This document shows, one piece after another, positions 20,352 to 31,670 of a stretch of DNA of 64,000 nt (position 1 is its first letter; the number at the start of each line of letters is the position of its first letter). The stretch is from Favolaschia claudopus (lineage: Eukaryota; Basidiomycota; Agaricomycetes; Agaricales; Mycenaceae): the NCBI GenBank assembly GCA_037176885.1, contig JAWWNJ010000049.1, positions 1 to 64,000 on the forward strand. The letters are read 5' to 3'. The position numbers and the translations under genes are program-made. The notes below the pieces were generated by a model. It was not told the DNA's origin and did not search any database. It saw only the letters and a list, made by a program, of their open reading frames with translations.

Positions 20352-22870
20352 ATGTCCTTGAAAACCGTCGTAGTTCTTGGGGGAGCCTATGGTGGTCTGT
20401 ACAGCTCTTCATCCGGCTTGCAAGCTCTCAGAGATACTCCACAGGTGCTCGCGCAGCCCAGTTAATAGCTGCTGGTCTCCCAGACGGCTGGCGGATAGTA
20501 CTGATAGATCGAAATTCGTGCGTTCCTCCTCGTAACGAAAAATCTGTTCGCTAATAACCCTCATCAGACATGTTAACCGTAAGTGGAATGTCCTAGCCAG
20601 TAAGCTTCTTTCGGCTTAGCTCGAGTCGCAGACGTATATATTCTACCGCGGCTCGCTGTCCTGGCTGGCCACAAACAAAGCATGTAAGGCCTCCCTCCGC
20701 TACCTCGTTTCCCCGGTCTAATAGGATGCCAGTTGTTCACTACGTCAACATCTTCAATTGCAAGCAACTAGATCCCACATGACGCATCTTTCTCCAAGCA
20801 CACATACAATCTCTTGGCTCCAGCTCTGTCAAGCTCTCGTGCGCCTTCCCAGAGCACGGCATCGATTCGGATACCCTTCACCCTTCACTTCGACTACGCC
20901 ATCTACGCTTCTCGGCTCACATCTCCCCAGTCTGCTGAATATATGGCACACCTCTCCGGATGGGAAGCCCTCTGTGTAGTCGAACGGCGGAGAATATTGC
21001 GTGGCTAAGAACGAAGCAACGGGCTATTGAGAACGCGAACTCCGTCCTTGTCGTGGGCGGGGGCACCCTCGGCATTCGTGCGTACTTGAATCATGCTGTT
21101 CCTTCGTATTGCCTCACGCGTTCACTCAGAATTCGCCACGGACCTCGCCGCCGTGTTGCCCGGCAAGCCCGTGACGCTGCTGCATTCCCGTACATGGCTC
21201 CTACCGCGCTTCGATAGCGAGATGCACACCGGGAGTGCGTACCGCTGCCCCGGTCTCTCCTTTCTTCACTGACTGGACTCCCTGTAGTCTTCCAAGCGAT
21301 GGAATCCGCGAACATCAACGTCCTCGGCGAGCGTCTCGACTTGGTCTCCTCCACCTCCGGCCACAGCACCGTCCGCACCACCACCGGGCGTATCATCCAC
21401 GCTGACCTCATTGTGCCTCTCCTACGTCTCCCTCTATCATCGTGACCTAAATCTATTTACTTCCCCAGCTCCTCTGCACCGGCCAACGCCCAAACACAGA
21501 ACTCCTCCAATCGCTCGACTCGCGCACAGTCAACACAAACACCGCCCTCGCACAAGTCCTGCGCACAATGCAGCTCGCGCTGGTCCCCCTCCCCCGCCGG
21601 TCACCCCCGCTCTTCTCCCCGCGTGCGCGTCCGACAACGAGGAAGACGTCCTCGCCGCTGCGCTCGCGCAAATAGCGCTGCAAAACGAAAGTGCTCCGCC
21701 TGCGGAAGAGGGAGCCGAGCTGTTAGACGAAGAGGAGGAAGAGGAGGAGGCCAGCACACCTTACCCGCACATCTTCGCCATCAGGGACGCCGCGAACGCC
21801 TTCGGGGCTATCCCTGCCGGCCATAATGTGTATTACCAGGTGGAGTTGGCTGCACGGAATGTGTTGCAGCTTGTCCGTGGCAAGACAGATGAGCCCCTTG
21901 AGCGGTATACACCTGGACCATCAGGGATGAAGGTTTTGCTTGGACTGAGTCCTCTGCTTTGATTTCACATTTTCTCCCTTCTTTATATGCTTTCTTTTTA
22001 CTTCTCCTCTCTCCGCTCTTTCTTGATCTCCTTTGGTTTTCTTCTTCCTCCCTCTTTCTTTCCATATCCCTCTCTTTGAAATACGCCCATGTACTTGGTA
22101 TACTGTACGTTCTTTTTCTGTGAACTTGTGAGGAAGTGAATGTCGTTTATGACGTTCCGGACGTTGCAATATTAAAACCACACACATATATGTTGGGGAC
22201 CAACACATATCTTCTTAGAAGTGTGCATATATGTACTGCATCTATGTAAATGTATGTACACTATTGGGTTATGGCCCAGGGCGGCCGCTGCCATAATTCG
22301 GCCAAACTTGATGCAGCTCGCGCTCGTTGGTCTCATCGTGCGCCCGCTTTGACTTCGCATTGGGCCTGCTATGGTACCGGGCTCACGCGCGGTTGTGAGA
22401 CTCTGGGCATTGCTGCAGGAGTTGGATGCAAAAGAACTTTCTTGCGACAGCCAGCCTCCATATTCTCCAGAACGTTATGAAATGCAAATGAAAATTTTAG
22501 CTCCATTGATTGAGATTGTTGTGTCAAAGCGCGATGAGCCTGACAAGCACCGTCCGCATCAAACCTGACCGGTACTGACCGCCCATAGACGAATATTATA
22601 CACATAGATAGATGCAGTACTGTACATACCAAACTGTTCTGTACACCTCTAAGAAGATATGTGTTGGTCCCCAACATATATGTGTGTGGTTTTAATATTG
22701 CAACGTCCGGAACGTCATAGTCGTTGGTATGGGCAAAGAGACACAGAATGACTTGAATGTGGTGGCGATTTGGGGGGGTTCTTTGGGTTTTCTGTTGTCG
22801 TTCAATGTGGTGAGATAGCACAAGTGGTTTATTATTACGTATGGGTATGCTTTTTCAGGGATATAAATAC
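20352..22870 (+). pseudogene. AIF/FSP1-like FAD oxidoreductase, copy B, nearly full length but broken
   Basis: Exon order matches the AIF2/FSP1 family. MSLKTVVVLGGAYGG (N-terminal GxGxxG-type FAD motif) is split by a 50-nt intron, followed by ARAAQLIAAGLPDGW. Then come DVYILPRLAVLAGHK, EHGIDSDTLHFDYAIYA, the NAD(P)-binding LVVGGGTLGI, ATDLAAVLPGKPVTLLHS and NINVLGERLDL. LLCTGQRPNTELLQSLDSR and PYPHIFAIRDAANAFGAIP complete the core, with D in place of G in the usual GDAA. Frame breaks occur near 20780 and near 21575. The last intron-exon junction carries an inverted 37-bp segment (22097-22133), and a 572-bp MITE (22148-22719) splits the final exon, which resumes VVGMGKETQND. A 3' UTR similar to copy A follows to about 22870. 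Confidence 0.85.
22148..22719. mobile_element. MITE, 572 bp, 72-bp perfect terminal inverted repeats
   Basis: The left end TATGACGTTCCGGACGTTGC and the complementary right end match perfectly over about 72 bp, and imperfectly further in. GTCGTT flanks both sides (22142-22147 and 22720-22725). Removing the element plus one GTCGTT restores the oxidoreductase reading GTGAATGTCGTTGGTATG (VNVVGM), so the 6-bp duplication is supported by the host gene. An alternative reading is a TA dinucleotide target as for Tc1/mariner. No protein is encoded. Confidence 0.8.
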
Positions 22871-22969
22871 AAGGAATACAAAATGAAATTAACAAACAAA
22901 GAAGGATTGGTAAAAGTGACGAATTAGGTGCGACATTGAACTGACACTTACGTCCATTGCAACCATTAC

Positions 22970-25504
22970 TCAGACATCATAGCCAGCCTGAATATGTTCC
23001 ATGTTCCTGTCACCAATAGATCCAAAGCAAGATGTGAATACTCTTTTCCAATTTCTTGGCTTTTTCACATCTTGTCTGCGTGTTTCAGGCAATGATGATG
23101 AAACATGGTCCTCAGATACTGCCCCTGGCAAAGCCAACTTGGCTGCGGAGGCAAGCAATTTGTCAATTTGGAGGTGTTTGGAAGCTGCATCTTTATGTTG
23201 CTTGATTTCTTGTGCAGCTTGCCTCAGTGCCTCTGCTTCGGAGTAACGTGCTTGGTGCTCAAAAACATATGCAAGGTTGTGCATGCTCATCAGAGTGTGA
23301 GGATGCTCCTTGCCTAGCAGTATCTTTCTTTTCTCAAGCACTACGACATGAAGTTCCTCAGCATCAGTCCATCGGCCTTGGCTACTGTATGTCCATGCAA
23401 GGTTGTTCATGCTGCCCAAAGTGTCTGGATGTTCCTCGCCGAACAGCCTCTTGTGGCTCTCAAGCACAGCGAACTGAAGACCCTCAGCATCAGTCCGTCG
23501 GCCCTGGTTACTGTATGTCAATGCAAGGTTGTTCATGCTGCCCAAAGTGTCTGGATGTTCCTCACCCAGCAGCCTTTTCTGGCCATTAAGCACAGCGACC
23601 TGAAGACCCTCAGCATCTCCCCATTGGCCCCGGCTACCGTATGACAATGCAAGGTTGTTCATGCTGGTCAAAGTGTCTGGATGCTCCTCACCCAGCAGCC
23701 TTTTCCGGCTGTCAAGCACTGCAAGCTGAAGGCCCTCAGCCTCAGTCCATCGACCCTGATGCCAGTATGCTAATGCAAGCTTGTTTATGCTGACCAAAGT
23801 GTCTGGATGCTCTATGCCCAGCAGTATCTTTCTTTTCTCAAGCACTGCCCTACATAGTATCTCTGAGTCACTATAACGGCCTTGTTGGTGAGCAATATAT
23901 GCTAACCACACATTGATCTGGATATCCAAGGGCTTTTGCGAAATTGGTGACAGTTTTGTCATATGATGCAACAGACTACCTATGTATCTGAAATCCTCCT
24001 GATTGAAAGAGCATGACATGGCGATTATTGCTAGTGCACATGTCTGAATGAAGCCCATGTTCTGTTTGGTGGTATTGTTACTCCATTGCTGAACAAGGGG
24101 GTGAACACTGAAAGACTGATCATGCAAATTTTGTTCAATCAAGGAGTAAGCCTGAAGCTCTCCAACAATCTCATTGAAGACCAAGGCATCCCATGTTTGA
24201 TTACTGCCCCCAAGTTGAGCCAAGACCTGATTGACTTGAACCTGGAAATCATTGTCATCCATCCGTAGTCCTGATAGAGAAGCCTTTTCAAAAATTTCCT
24301 TTGTAATCCCCTCATGATGCAACTGAGAGAAAAGTTGCAATAGCAATTTTGCAGCTGGGTTGAGTTTGTTGAAACCTAGATCCCAGGTTGCATAAACAGG
24401 TGTATCATATTGGCTCTGGCCTTGGATATCATTTCGCTTCAATAGCCTGTCACGAGACACTTTGTAGAGTGCTAGATAGCCTTCAAAGTCTCCTTGAGCA
24501 TTGATATATCCTCCCGCCTGCGAGACAGCAAGAGCAAAGCAGTGGAGTTCCTATACCGTCTTTCAGTTTGGTAAAATTGTCATTTATTGCTTGAAACACC
24601 TTAACAATGGCTGTAGCCAGTTCTTTCTTATTGTCTTCAACAGCTTTCCGGCCAGCTAGCTTTAGAAGTAATTCTGTTGCATCACCAAGTCTCATGTTTG
24701 ACACTTGAGTGGCAGTTCCATGGATGCAGAGTGCAGGATTTTGGGTGGTAATCAGTATATTTCCAAATCTGCATTGAGGGAAGAATCTCGCAAGATCCAA
24801 TGTTATGTCATCAGCATTGTCAAAGACAATTAACCATTGTGTATGATTGCTAGCAAGCCAAAGTAAAGCTGCCTCTGCAGTCTCAACAGTTTCAGGACCA
24901 AGCAATTGCAAGTCTGTTTCTGCTGTCTGTTTGTTGGTAGCATCAATATAGAATACTTGTGTAAATCTTCAAAATATATGAGGTAGTCTGACATCCACAA
25001 AGGAGTGTCACACACCGTTCTTTCTCTTGGGCTTCTTCCACAAACTTGAAGGCCAATTGACTCTTTCCGGAGCCCCCAAGACCATGCAAGACAAAGACAA
25101 GCCGGGTTCTTGGATCTCCATCAAAGAATTGATGGATCTCTTGAAGACTCTCTTGACGACCTGTGAAAGTTGAAACTGCAAGAGGGCATAGCTTTCGTTG
25201 CTTGGGCTTTGCTCTGTGAACTAACACCTGAGTTGCTAAAGCTCCTTGATGTATCAAAACTTATTCTTTCCAGTGAAATATGGAAAGCTTACTATCAGGG
25301 ACATTCCACTGACTTGGACCATGAACATGGAATTGTGGACCCTGCCCAATACCTCCAAAACCCCCAGTACCACTACCACTTCCACCTCCAGAACCACCAG
25401 TACCACCTATGGAAAACTCAATGACCAAAGAGCACTAAAGCTATATTCCATACTTGTTCCATACCATAGATAGCTTGAATAGTCATAGTTTGTCCAGAGT
25501 CCAT
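22970..25504 (-). CDS. NLR-B: intact NB-ARC plus TPR STAND protein (776 aa)
   Basis: Exons are 25504-25465, 25406-25293, 25244-25016, 24966-24600 and 24550-22970. The introns are 58, 48, 49 and 49 nt and all phases agree. Residues 1-50 are a short leader plus a Gly-rich stretch ending GIGQGPQFHVHGPSQWNV. The P-loop GLGGSGKS is near 106 and Walker B WLIVFDNADD near 171. ILITTQNP is near 200, the GLPL-like FALAVSQAGGYI follows the last intron, and HPLVQQW is near 400. Five 42-residue TPRs plus half-units cover about 465-705. The tail has a basic-aromatic RNWKRVFTSCFGS. The apparent frame break at 24551-24599 is a conserved 49-nt intron joining IVK to ELHCF. Expected role: cytosolic STAND receptor whose TPR array senses a ligand and whose N-terminus signals. 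It faces oxidoreductase copy B. Confidence 0.88.
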
Positions 25505-25738
25505 TTCTCGAGTGTGTTTGTTCAGTGGGTGGGAGGAGCAAGCCTTGGGTCAGTACTAGTCTGAAGCAGGAGCAAGTGCTGTGTAGCATGTGCTGCCAAC
25601 ATCTCTTATCGGATTTGTACACAGCCAGTACAAAACAAGACCAAGCTCAGATGCAGTGCATCATGGCATTGCGATTTGATGCGTAAGGTAGACGACAAAC
25701 ACATCCATCGAGTCATGTGTTGTCACAGTGTGACACCG

Positions 25739-25900
25739 ACTCCCGCCCTCACTAGTCGGCAGGGCGGGAGTATAATAATATTGTAAAACCACAGAAATGC
25801 TCTATTCAAGTTTCTGCTAGTCTCCCTAGTCAGACCATATATCCCGAGGTTATTTTTTAAAAAATTTTGGGACGGGAAAAATAACCTGATATATGGTCTG
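25739..25900. repeat. Two small palindromic elements upstream of NLR-B
   Basis: ACTCCCGCCCT (25739-25749) pairs with AGGGCGGGAGT (25761-25771). Separately, CAGACCATATATC (25831-25843) pairs with GATATATGGTCTG (25888-25900) around AGGTTATTTTTT/AAAAATAACCT. The second resembles a stretch in the hAT-like element near 19031-19073 (GACGGGAAATAACCT ... GATATATG ... GATTCTAC). These look like tiny MITEs or their scars. Confidence 0.5.
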
Positions 25901-26304
25901 ATTCTACATGTCACCCATTAGCCGTAGGTCAGCATTCCGGATTGGGAAAGACCCAAATGGAAGCCACCTACTTGAATTTGCGCAACGTCCTGTGCAGCTA
26001 CATATTGTCTTGGTCTGCTGAAGTATTCAAATCTGTATCCTTAAGCCTTCTGGGTACCATAAATTAGCATTGGGCACCGAGGTTTGCAGTTTTGAATCTT
26101 GCTTTAATTGTGGCTGTGCTGACCATCCGAAAATGTCGAGCTTTGATTTCCTCTCCTCGATGCTGCCACGACAAGAAAGAAAAAAAGTGAAGAGACAAAG
26201 TTTGAGTTTGGAAGGCAAGGTATCTGACTTGATGCAAATTTCACACATCCCCTGCCTCTCCCTCTATAATCATCATCCAATTTCACATGATCCCACTCAC
26301 CTGT

Positions 26305-26545
26305 TCAGCTCCTCTGCACCGGCCAACGCCCAAATATGGAACTCCTCCAATCGCTCGACTCCCACACAGTCAACATGAATACCGCCCTCGCACAAGTCCT
26401 GCGATTTGGGGGTACTATGGGTCCCTGTTGTTGAGGAGCCGGAGATGTTTCATTGATGTGTCTTCCTGCTCACTACCTTTTGATGTGGTGAGATAGTAGA
26501 TGTTGTTTATTGCTACGTATGGGTATGCTTTTATAGGGATACAAA
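26305..26545 (+). pseudogene. AIF/FSP1-like oxidoreductase remnant, copy C
   Basis: About 240 bp remain: CTCCTCTGCACCGGCCAACG (LLCTGQRPN in the other copies), up to GCACAAGTCCTGCG. This is joined directly to the last exon ATTTGGGG...GAGATGTTTC and its 3' UTR. The junction has GCG/CTGCG microhomology, so the intervening exons were lost in one deletion. It lies tail-to-tail with NLR-C, as copies A and B do with theirs. Confidence 0.75.
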
Positions 26546-27140
26546 TTTCCGCTACCTTTAGGTAAGGGTTTTAGCGGACCTTTCAAACCGACACTTGGCA
26601 GTAAACTCTCCTTTTCGTCAGCATTTTTTACGTAAGCACTTTACTTGTGTAATATTTCTCGTGTCATTCAACTTGAATCTTGCTGCACGACTTCACGAGC
26701 CTTTGAGGGTTTGACTGGCAATTCGGCTTGTATCTAAGTACCTCCAACATATTGGAAGCAGATGGATGTAATTGATTTCAACCTAGGATTTGCCTTCCTG
26801 GCGAAGGCGAGGCAAAGGGCGAAATCCCCTGAATCCATCTAACTAAATTGCCAATCTTCAATTCATTTTGTGTTCCTTGCCTCCCTACCAGAGATGCCTC
26901 CATTGATTCTATTTCCTCTCTGAATTATCTAGCAAGTTGACTCAAACAAAGACTAAAACAGTGCTGTTAATCTTGTTGCGGCCCAATGCGAGCTGGTCGG
27001 CGCGCGGAGCTTCGGGCCGCCATTTCAGAGAGGCTAGAGGTTGCTCTGATTTACGATTTAAGGAACATAAATAAGGTTGTGAGATTTATTGGGCTGGGTA
27101 TGGTAGCGGGCTCTGCCGCTCGTCGGCCTTACCAGATTTA
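26545..27140. mobile_element. Unclassified insertion (about 590 bp) in the 3' UTR of copy C
   Basis: Copies A and B read GGGATATAAATAC(TA)CAAGG here without interruption. In copy C the sequence breaks after GGGATACAAAT and resumes ATTTATACAAGG near 27133. The insert has CCGCTACC near its left end and GGTAGCGG near its right end, and a short hairpin CCGCTA...TAGCGG at the left end. No coding frame or clear target duplication was found. Confidence 0.45.
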
Positions 27141-27308
27141 TACAAGGAATACAAAATGAAGTTGACAAATCCAAGCCAAAGCACTGTGACTACAATTGAA
27201 GCTCCTATGGGAAAACCCAAGATGAGCTGTGAAACTGACTGAACCTGGAAGTATGAAGTATAAGCATTTACTCAATAATGTGAATACATATGGTCCTACC
27301 AACTTGAT

Positions 27309-30300
27309 CTAATCCACCTCTTCCAATACTGGATCCAGGCTCTTCAGCTTCATTTTCTCAATCATCAACAACAGAGGAGGTTTCAATGGAAGAGGTGGGG
27401 GAGAAGGTGAGATTTGAAGAGCGGGGTTTTTTCTATGTTGGATGTCTTGTGCAGCTTGCCTCAGTGCCTCTGCTTCGGCGTAACGTGCTTGGCGCTCAAA
27501 TACATGTGCGGTGTTGAGCATGCTGGTCAAAGTTTGAGGATGCTCGTTGCCCAGCAATGTCTTTGTTTTCTCAAGCACCATAACATGAAGACCCTGAGCA
27601 TCACTCCATCGGCCTTGGTTGCTGTAAGTACCTGCAAGGTTGTTCATGCTGATCACAGTGTCTGGATGGTCTTCTCCTAGAAGCCTTTTGCTTGCCTCAA
27701 GCACTTTGACCTCAAGCCTCTCAGCATCAGTCCATCGGCCTTGGTGCCTGTACGTATTTGCAAGGTTGCCCATGCTGATCAAAGTGTCTGGGTGTTCCTC
27801 ACCCAGCAACCTCTTCTGGTTCTCAAGCACAGCAACCTGAAGATTCTCAGCATTGCTCCAACAACCCTGTTTATTGTATGTCAATGCAAGGTTGTTCATG
27901 ATGGTCAAAGTGTGAGGATGCTCCTCACCCAAGAGCCTTTTCCAGCTCTCAAGCACAGCGACCTGAAGACCCTCAGCATCACTCAATCGACCTTGGCCAC
28001 TGTAAGTGCATGCAAGGTTGTGCATGCTGCTCAAAGTGTCTGGGTGTTCCTTACCCAGCAGCCTCTTCCGGTTCTCAAGCACAGCAACCTGAAGACCCTC
28101 AGCATCAGTCCATCGGCCCTGGTTACTGTATGTCAATGCAAGGCTGTGCATGCTGCTCAAAGTGTCTGGATGTTCCTTGCCCAGCAGCCTCTTCCAGCTC
28201 TCAAGGACAGCGACCTGAAGATTCTCAGCATCACTGTATCGGCCCTGCTTACGGTATGTTGATGCAAGGTTGTCCATGCTAAGCAGAGTATCTGGATGTT
28301 CCTTGCCCAGCAGCCTCTTACGGCTCTCAAGGACAGCAACCTGAAAACCCTCAGCATCCGTCCATCGACCCTGGTCCCTGTATGTCATTGCAAGGTTGTG
28401 CATGCTGCTCAGCGTGTGAGGATGCTCCTTGCCCAGCAGCCTCTTCCAGCTCTCAAGCACAGAGACCTGAAGACCTTCAGCATCAGTCCATCGGCCCTGG
28501 TCCCTGTATGTCAATGCAAGGTTGTGCATGCTGCCCAAAGTGTCTGGATGTTCCTTGCCCAGCAGCTTCTTACGGCTCTCAAGGACAGCAACCTGAAGAT
28601 CCTCAGCATCGCTCCATCGGCCCTGCTTACGGTATGTCAATGCAAGGTTGTTCAAGCTGGTCAAAGTGTCTGGATGTTCCTCACCCAGCAGCCTCTTCCA
28701 GCTCTCAAGCACAGAGACCTGCAGACCTTCAGCATCAGTCCATCGGCCCTGGCTACCGTATGTCAATGCAAGGTTGTTCATGCTAAGCAGAGTGTCTGGG
28801 TGCTCTTCTCCTAGTAGTCTTCTTCTTGCCTCAAGCACTGTACTATATAGTATATCTGAATCACCCCACCGGCCTTGCTGAGCAGCGAGATATGCCAACC
28901 ATTGACTAATCTGGAGATCCATTGGCTGTCCGAAGAATTGTGACAGTCTTGTCATATGATGCAACAATGTAGTTATATATTTGAAGTCTTCTGTATTGAA
29001 ATAACATGACATGGCAATTATTGCCAGTGCATATGTCTGGATGCAGCCCATATTCTGATTGGTGGTATCATTACTCCATTGCTGAACAAGAGGATGAATA
29101 CTGAAAGATTGATCATGCGAATTTTGTTCAATCAAAGAGTATGCCTGAAGCTCTCCAACAATCCCATTGAAGACCAAGGCATCCCATGTTTGATTACTGC
29201 CCCCAAGTTGACCCAAGACCTGATTCACTTGAACCTGGAAATCATTATCATCCATCCGTAGTTCTGATAGAGAAGCCTTCTCAAAAATTTCCTTTGTAAT
29301 CCCCTCATGATGCAACTGAGAGAAAATTTGCAAGAGCAATTTTGCTGCTGGGTTGAGTTTGTTATAACTCAGATCCCAGGTTGCATAAACAGGTGTATTA
29401 TATTGGCTCTGGCCTTGGATATCATTTCGCTTCAATAGCCTGTCACGAGACACTTTGTAGAGTGCTAGATAGCCTTCAAAGTCTCCTTGAGCATTGATAT
29501 ATCCTCCCGCCTGCGAGACAGCAAGAGCAAAGCAGTGGAGTTCCTATACTGTCTTTCAGTTTGGTAAAATTGTCATTTATTGCTTGAAACACCTTAACAA
29601 TGGCTGTAGCCAGTTCTTTCTTATTGTCTTCAACAGCTTTCCGGCCAGCTAGTTTCAGGAGCAAGTTTGAGGCATCATCAAGTGCCATGTTTGATACTTG
29701 AACATCCAGGCCATGAATGCAAAGTTGCTGATTGCGAGTTGTGATCAAGATGCTACCAAATGTGCAAGGAGGAAAGAATTTGGCAATGTCCAGTCCAACA
29801 TCATCAGCATTGTCGAATACAATCAGCCATTCATTGTGGTTGCTTGCAAGCCAGGATAATGCTGCTTCTGAAGTATCATTAGCAGTGGGGGCAAGTAACT
29901 TCAAGTCTGTTTCTATGGTCTGGTCACTGGTAGCATCAATAAAAAATACATCAGAGAATCTTTCAACCATATGTGAGATAATGCAAAAAAAAGAACCCGA
30001 ATACTGACATACCGCTTTTCGTCTTGTGCCTGTTGCACATATTTGAATGCAAGCTGACTTTTTCCAGAGCCACCGAGCCCATGCAAGATGAAGACAAGTC
30101 TAGTTCCTTGAGCTTGACCAAAGTATTGATGAACTTCCTGAAGAGTGTCTTGCCGCCCTGTAAAAGAGGGCACTGGAAGCGGACAAAGTTTCCGTTGCTT
30201 GGGTTTCAATACAGTTGAGAACACAGTTTCTGAAGCTACTCCTGCCAAGTATCACAACTCAACTCATTCAAAGTAACACATGTCAAGCTTACCGCTGTTG

Positions 30301-30489
30301 AAATTCCAATGACTTGTACCAGATACATTCAATTGTGGGCCCTGACCAATCCCTCCAACCCCCCCACTACCACTCTGACTTTGGCCGCCTGGGCCACCAG
30401 TCCCTCCTAAGGAGAATTTAGTCATGAAAAGCACTAGAGCTTGCGTGTATACCATGAACTTCAATTGTTATGATTCTCTCAAAATCCAT
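27309..30489 (-). CDS. NLR-C: intact NB-ARC plus 11-TPR STAND protein (993 aa)
   Basis: Exons are 30489-30453, 30406-30293, 30241-30013, 29959-29593 and 29543-27309, with introns of 46, 51, 53 and 49 nt, all phase-compatible. Residues 1-50 are MDFERIITIEVHG plus a Gly-rich exon (GGTGGPGGQSQSGSGGVGG) ending WNFNSG. The P-loop is GLGGSGKSQL, Walker B WLIVFDNADD, then ILITTRNQ. The post-intron start ELHCFALAVSQAGGYI is shared with the paralogues. Eleven tandem 42-residue TPRs (LLGKEHPDTLSSMHNLALTY type) fill about residues 460-960, twice as many as in NLR-B. The tail KNPALQISPSPPPLPLKPP is unlike those of A and B. The gene is mosaic: its exon 4 matches B almost perfectly up to about 29655 and then diverges sharply. 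Confidence 0.88.
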
Positions 30490-31657
30490 TTCTCGAGTGT
30501 GCTTTGTTGGTGGGAGTGAGTGAGAGTCAGGAGCAATGTGTTACCCGTGTCTTACTTATCAGATTTGCACAGCCGGTGCAAAACAAGACCAAGCTCAAAT
30601 GCAGTGCACTACAAAAAGTACTTCGAATTATGCATCTCCTCCTTCCATAGAGTCCGTGCCACATTATTAAAATGATGCTAGGAAGGGAAGAGTACATGCA
30701 GTACTGTGTATATGGGCATGTCAGTGTGAGAGGAAGAGGAAGAAGCGAAGTACTATATGGATAGATCGTAGACTCGGAGCAAGAAGCTGAGAGGTTAACA
30801 ATGAGAGGTAGTAAGTGATGACATATGAGGGAAATGAGGGGGAGAGCGGAAAGGTGAGTTAAGTTGATGGTGGTCGTGCGTATGAGAATGAGCTGCGACA
30901 CGGCAGAACAGTATGATGCATGCCAGGACATTGAACACAGAAGGGTATGCAAATTGAATTCGAAGAAGATGACGGTTTGCGGCGAAGCGGGGGTGGGTGC
31001 AGCGCCATGGAAGCTACTTCGATTTTTGACTTGTCATGACCTAGTCATCAGATTAAGACGCAGGTTGCAACGAGAGATGACCCGAGAGGCAAGACGCAGA
31101 GAAAGTACTCAAAGCCGATATGAGAAACAAGAGGTTACATACGAGAATGCCGCACGCAAAGAAGACGAGAGGGGGAGTGCGACAAAGAGTGTTGATGGAA
31201 CTGCTTGAGCGAAAATCAAGTCATGTGTTGGTTTGGTGTCTCCGGCTCAAGTTCGAGATTGCGCGTCTCACACAAACACACCAGGTAGTCGCAGCGGAGG
31301 CGGACAAGTGTCAGGGCTCCTTCGTCGGTAACCCACCGCCGCACGGGTCTAGGTGGGCAAATCTGGTTGGAATGAGAAAAGACGACGAGTCGTGGGGCTA
31401 TGGTAGAATGGTCATTGTAGGCGCCATACACTGGCAGCATACAGGTGTCGACAGAACGGGCAGCGTCGGACTCGCCAGAGAAGAACAAAAACCAAGTCGG
31501 CGAGCAGAGACATTGCACCTGGCACCTGAGCTCTCGTTCTGATGAATTCGAAGATGGAAAACCAAGATTTGACGACTGCGGAGTGGTTTCCATTCAAGGT
31601 ACTCCCGGGGTGAAAGGCTTTATATAACAGTGTTGAGACGACGTGCGCAAGAAAGAC

Positions 31658-31670
31658 AAACCCTAACCCT
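31658..31670 (+). promoter_or_regulatory. Telomere-like box AAACCCTAACCCT
   Basis: Two CCCTAA units, at the position equivalent to 12240 in block A, followed by a CT-rich tract. The conservation of the box in otherwise diverged copies argues for a function. Confidence 0.4.

Noticed and set aside
26545..27140. Helitron
   Set aside because: One strand starts TC and has a terminal hairpin, but the other end lacks CTRR and no A/T insertion site is visible.
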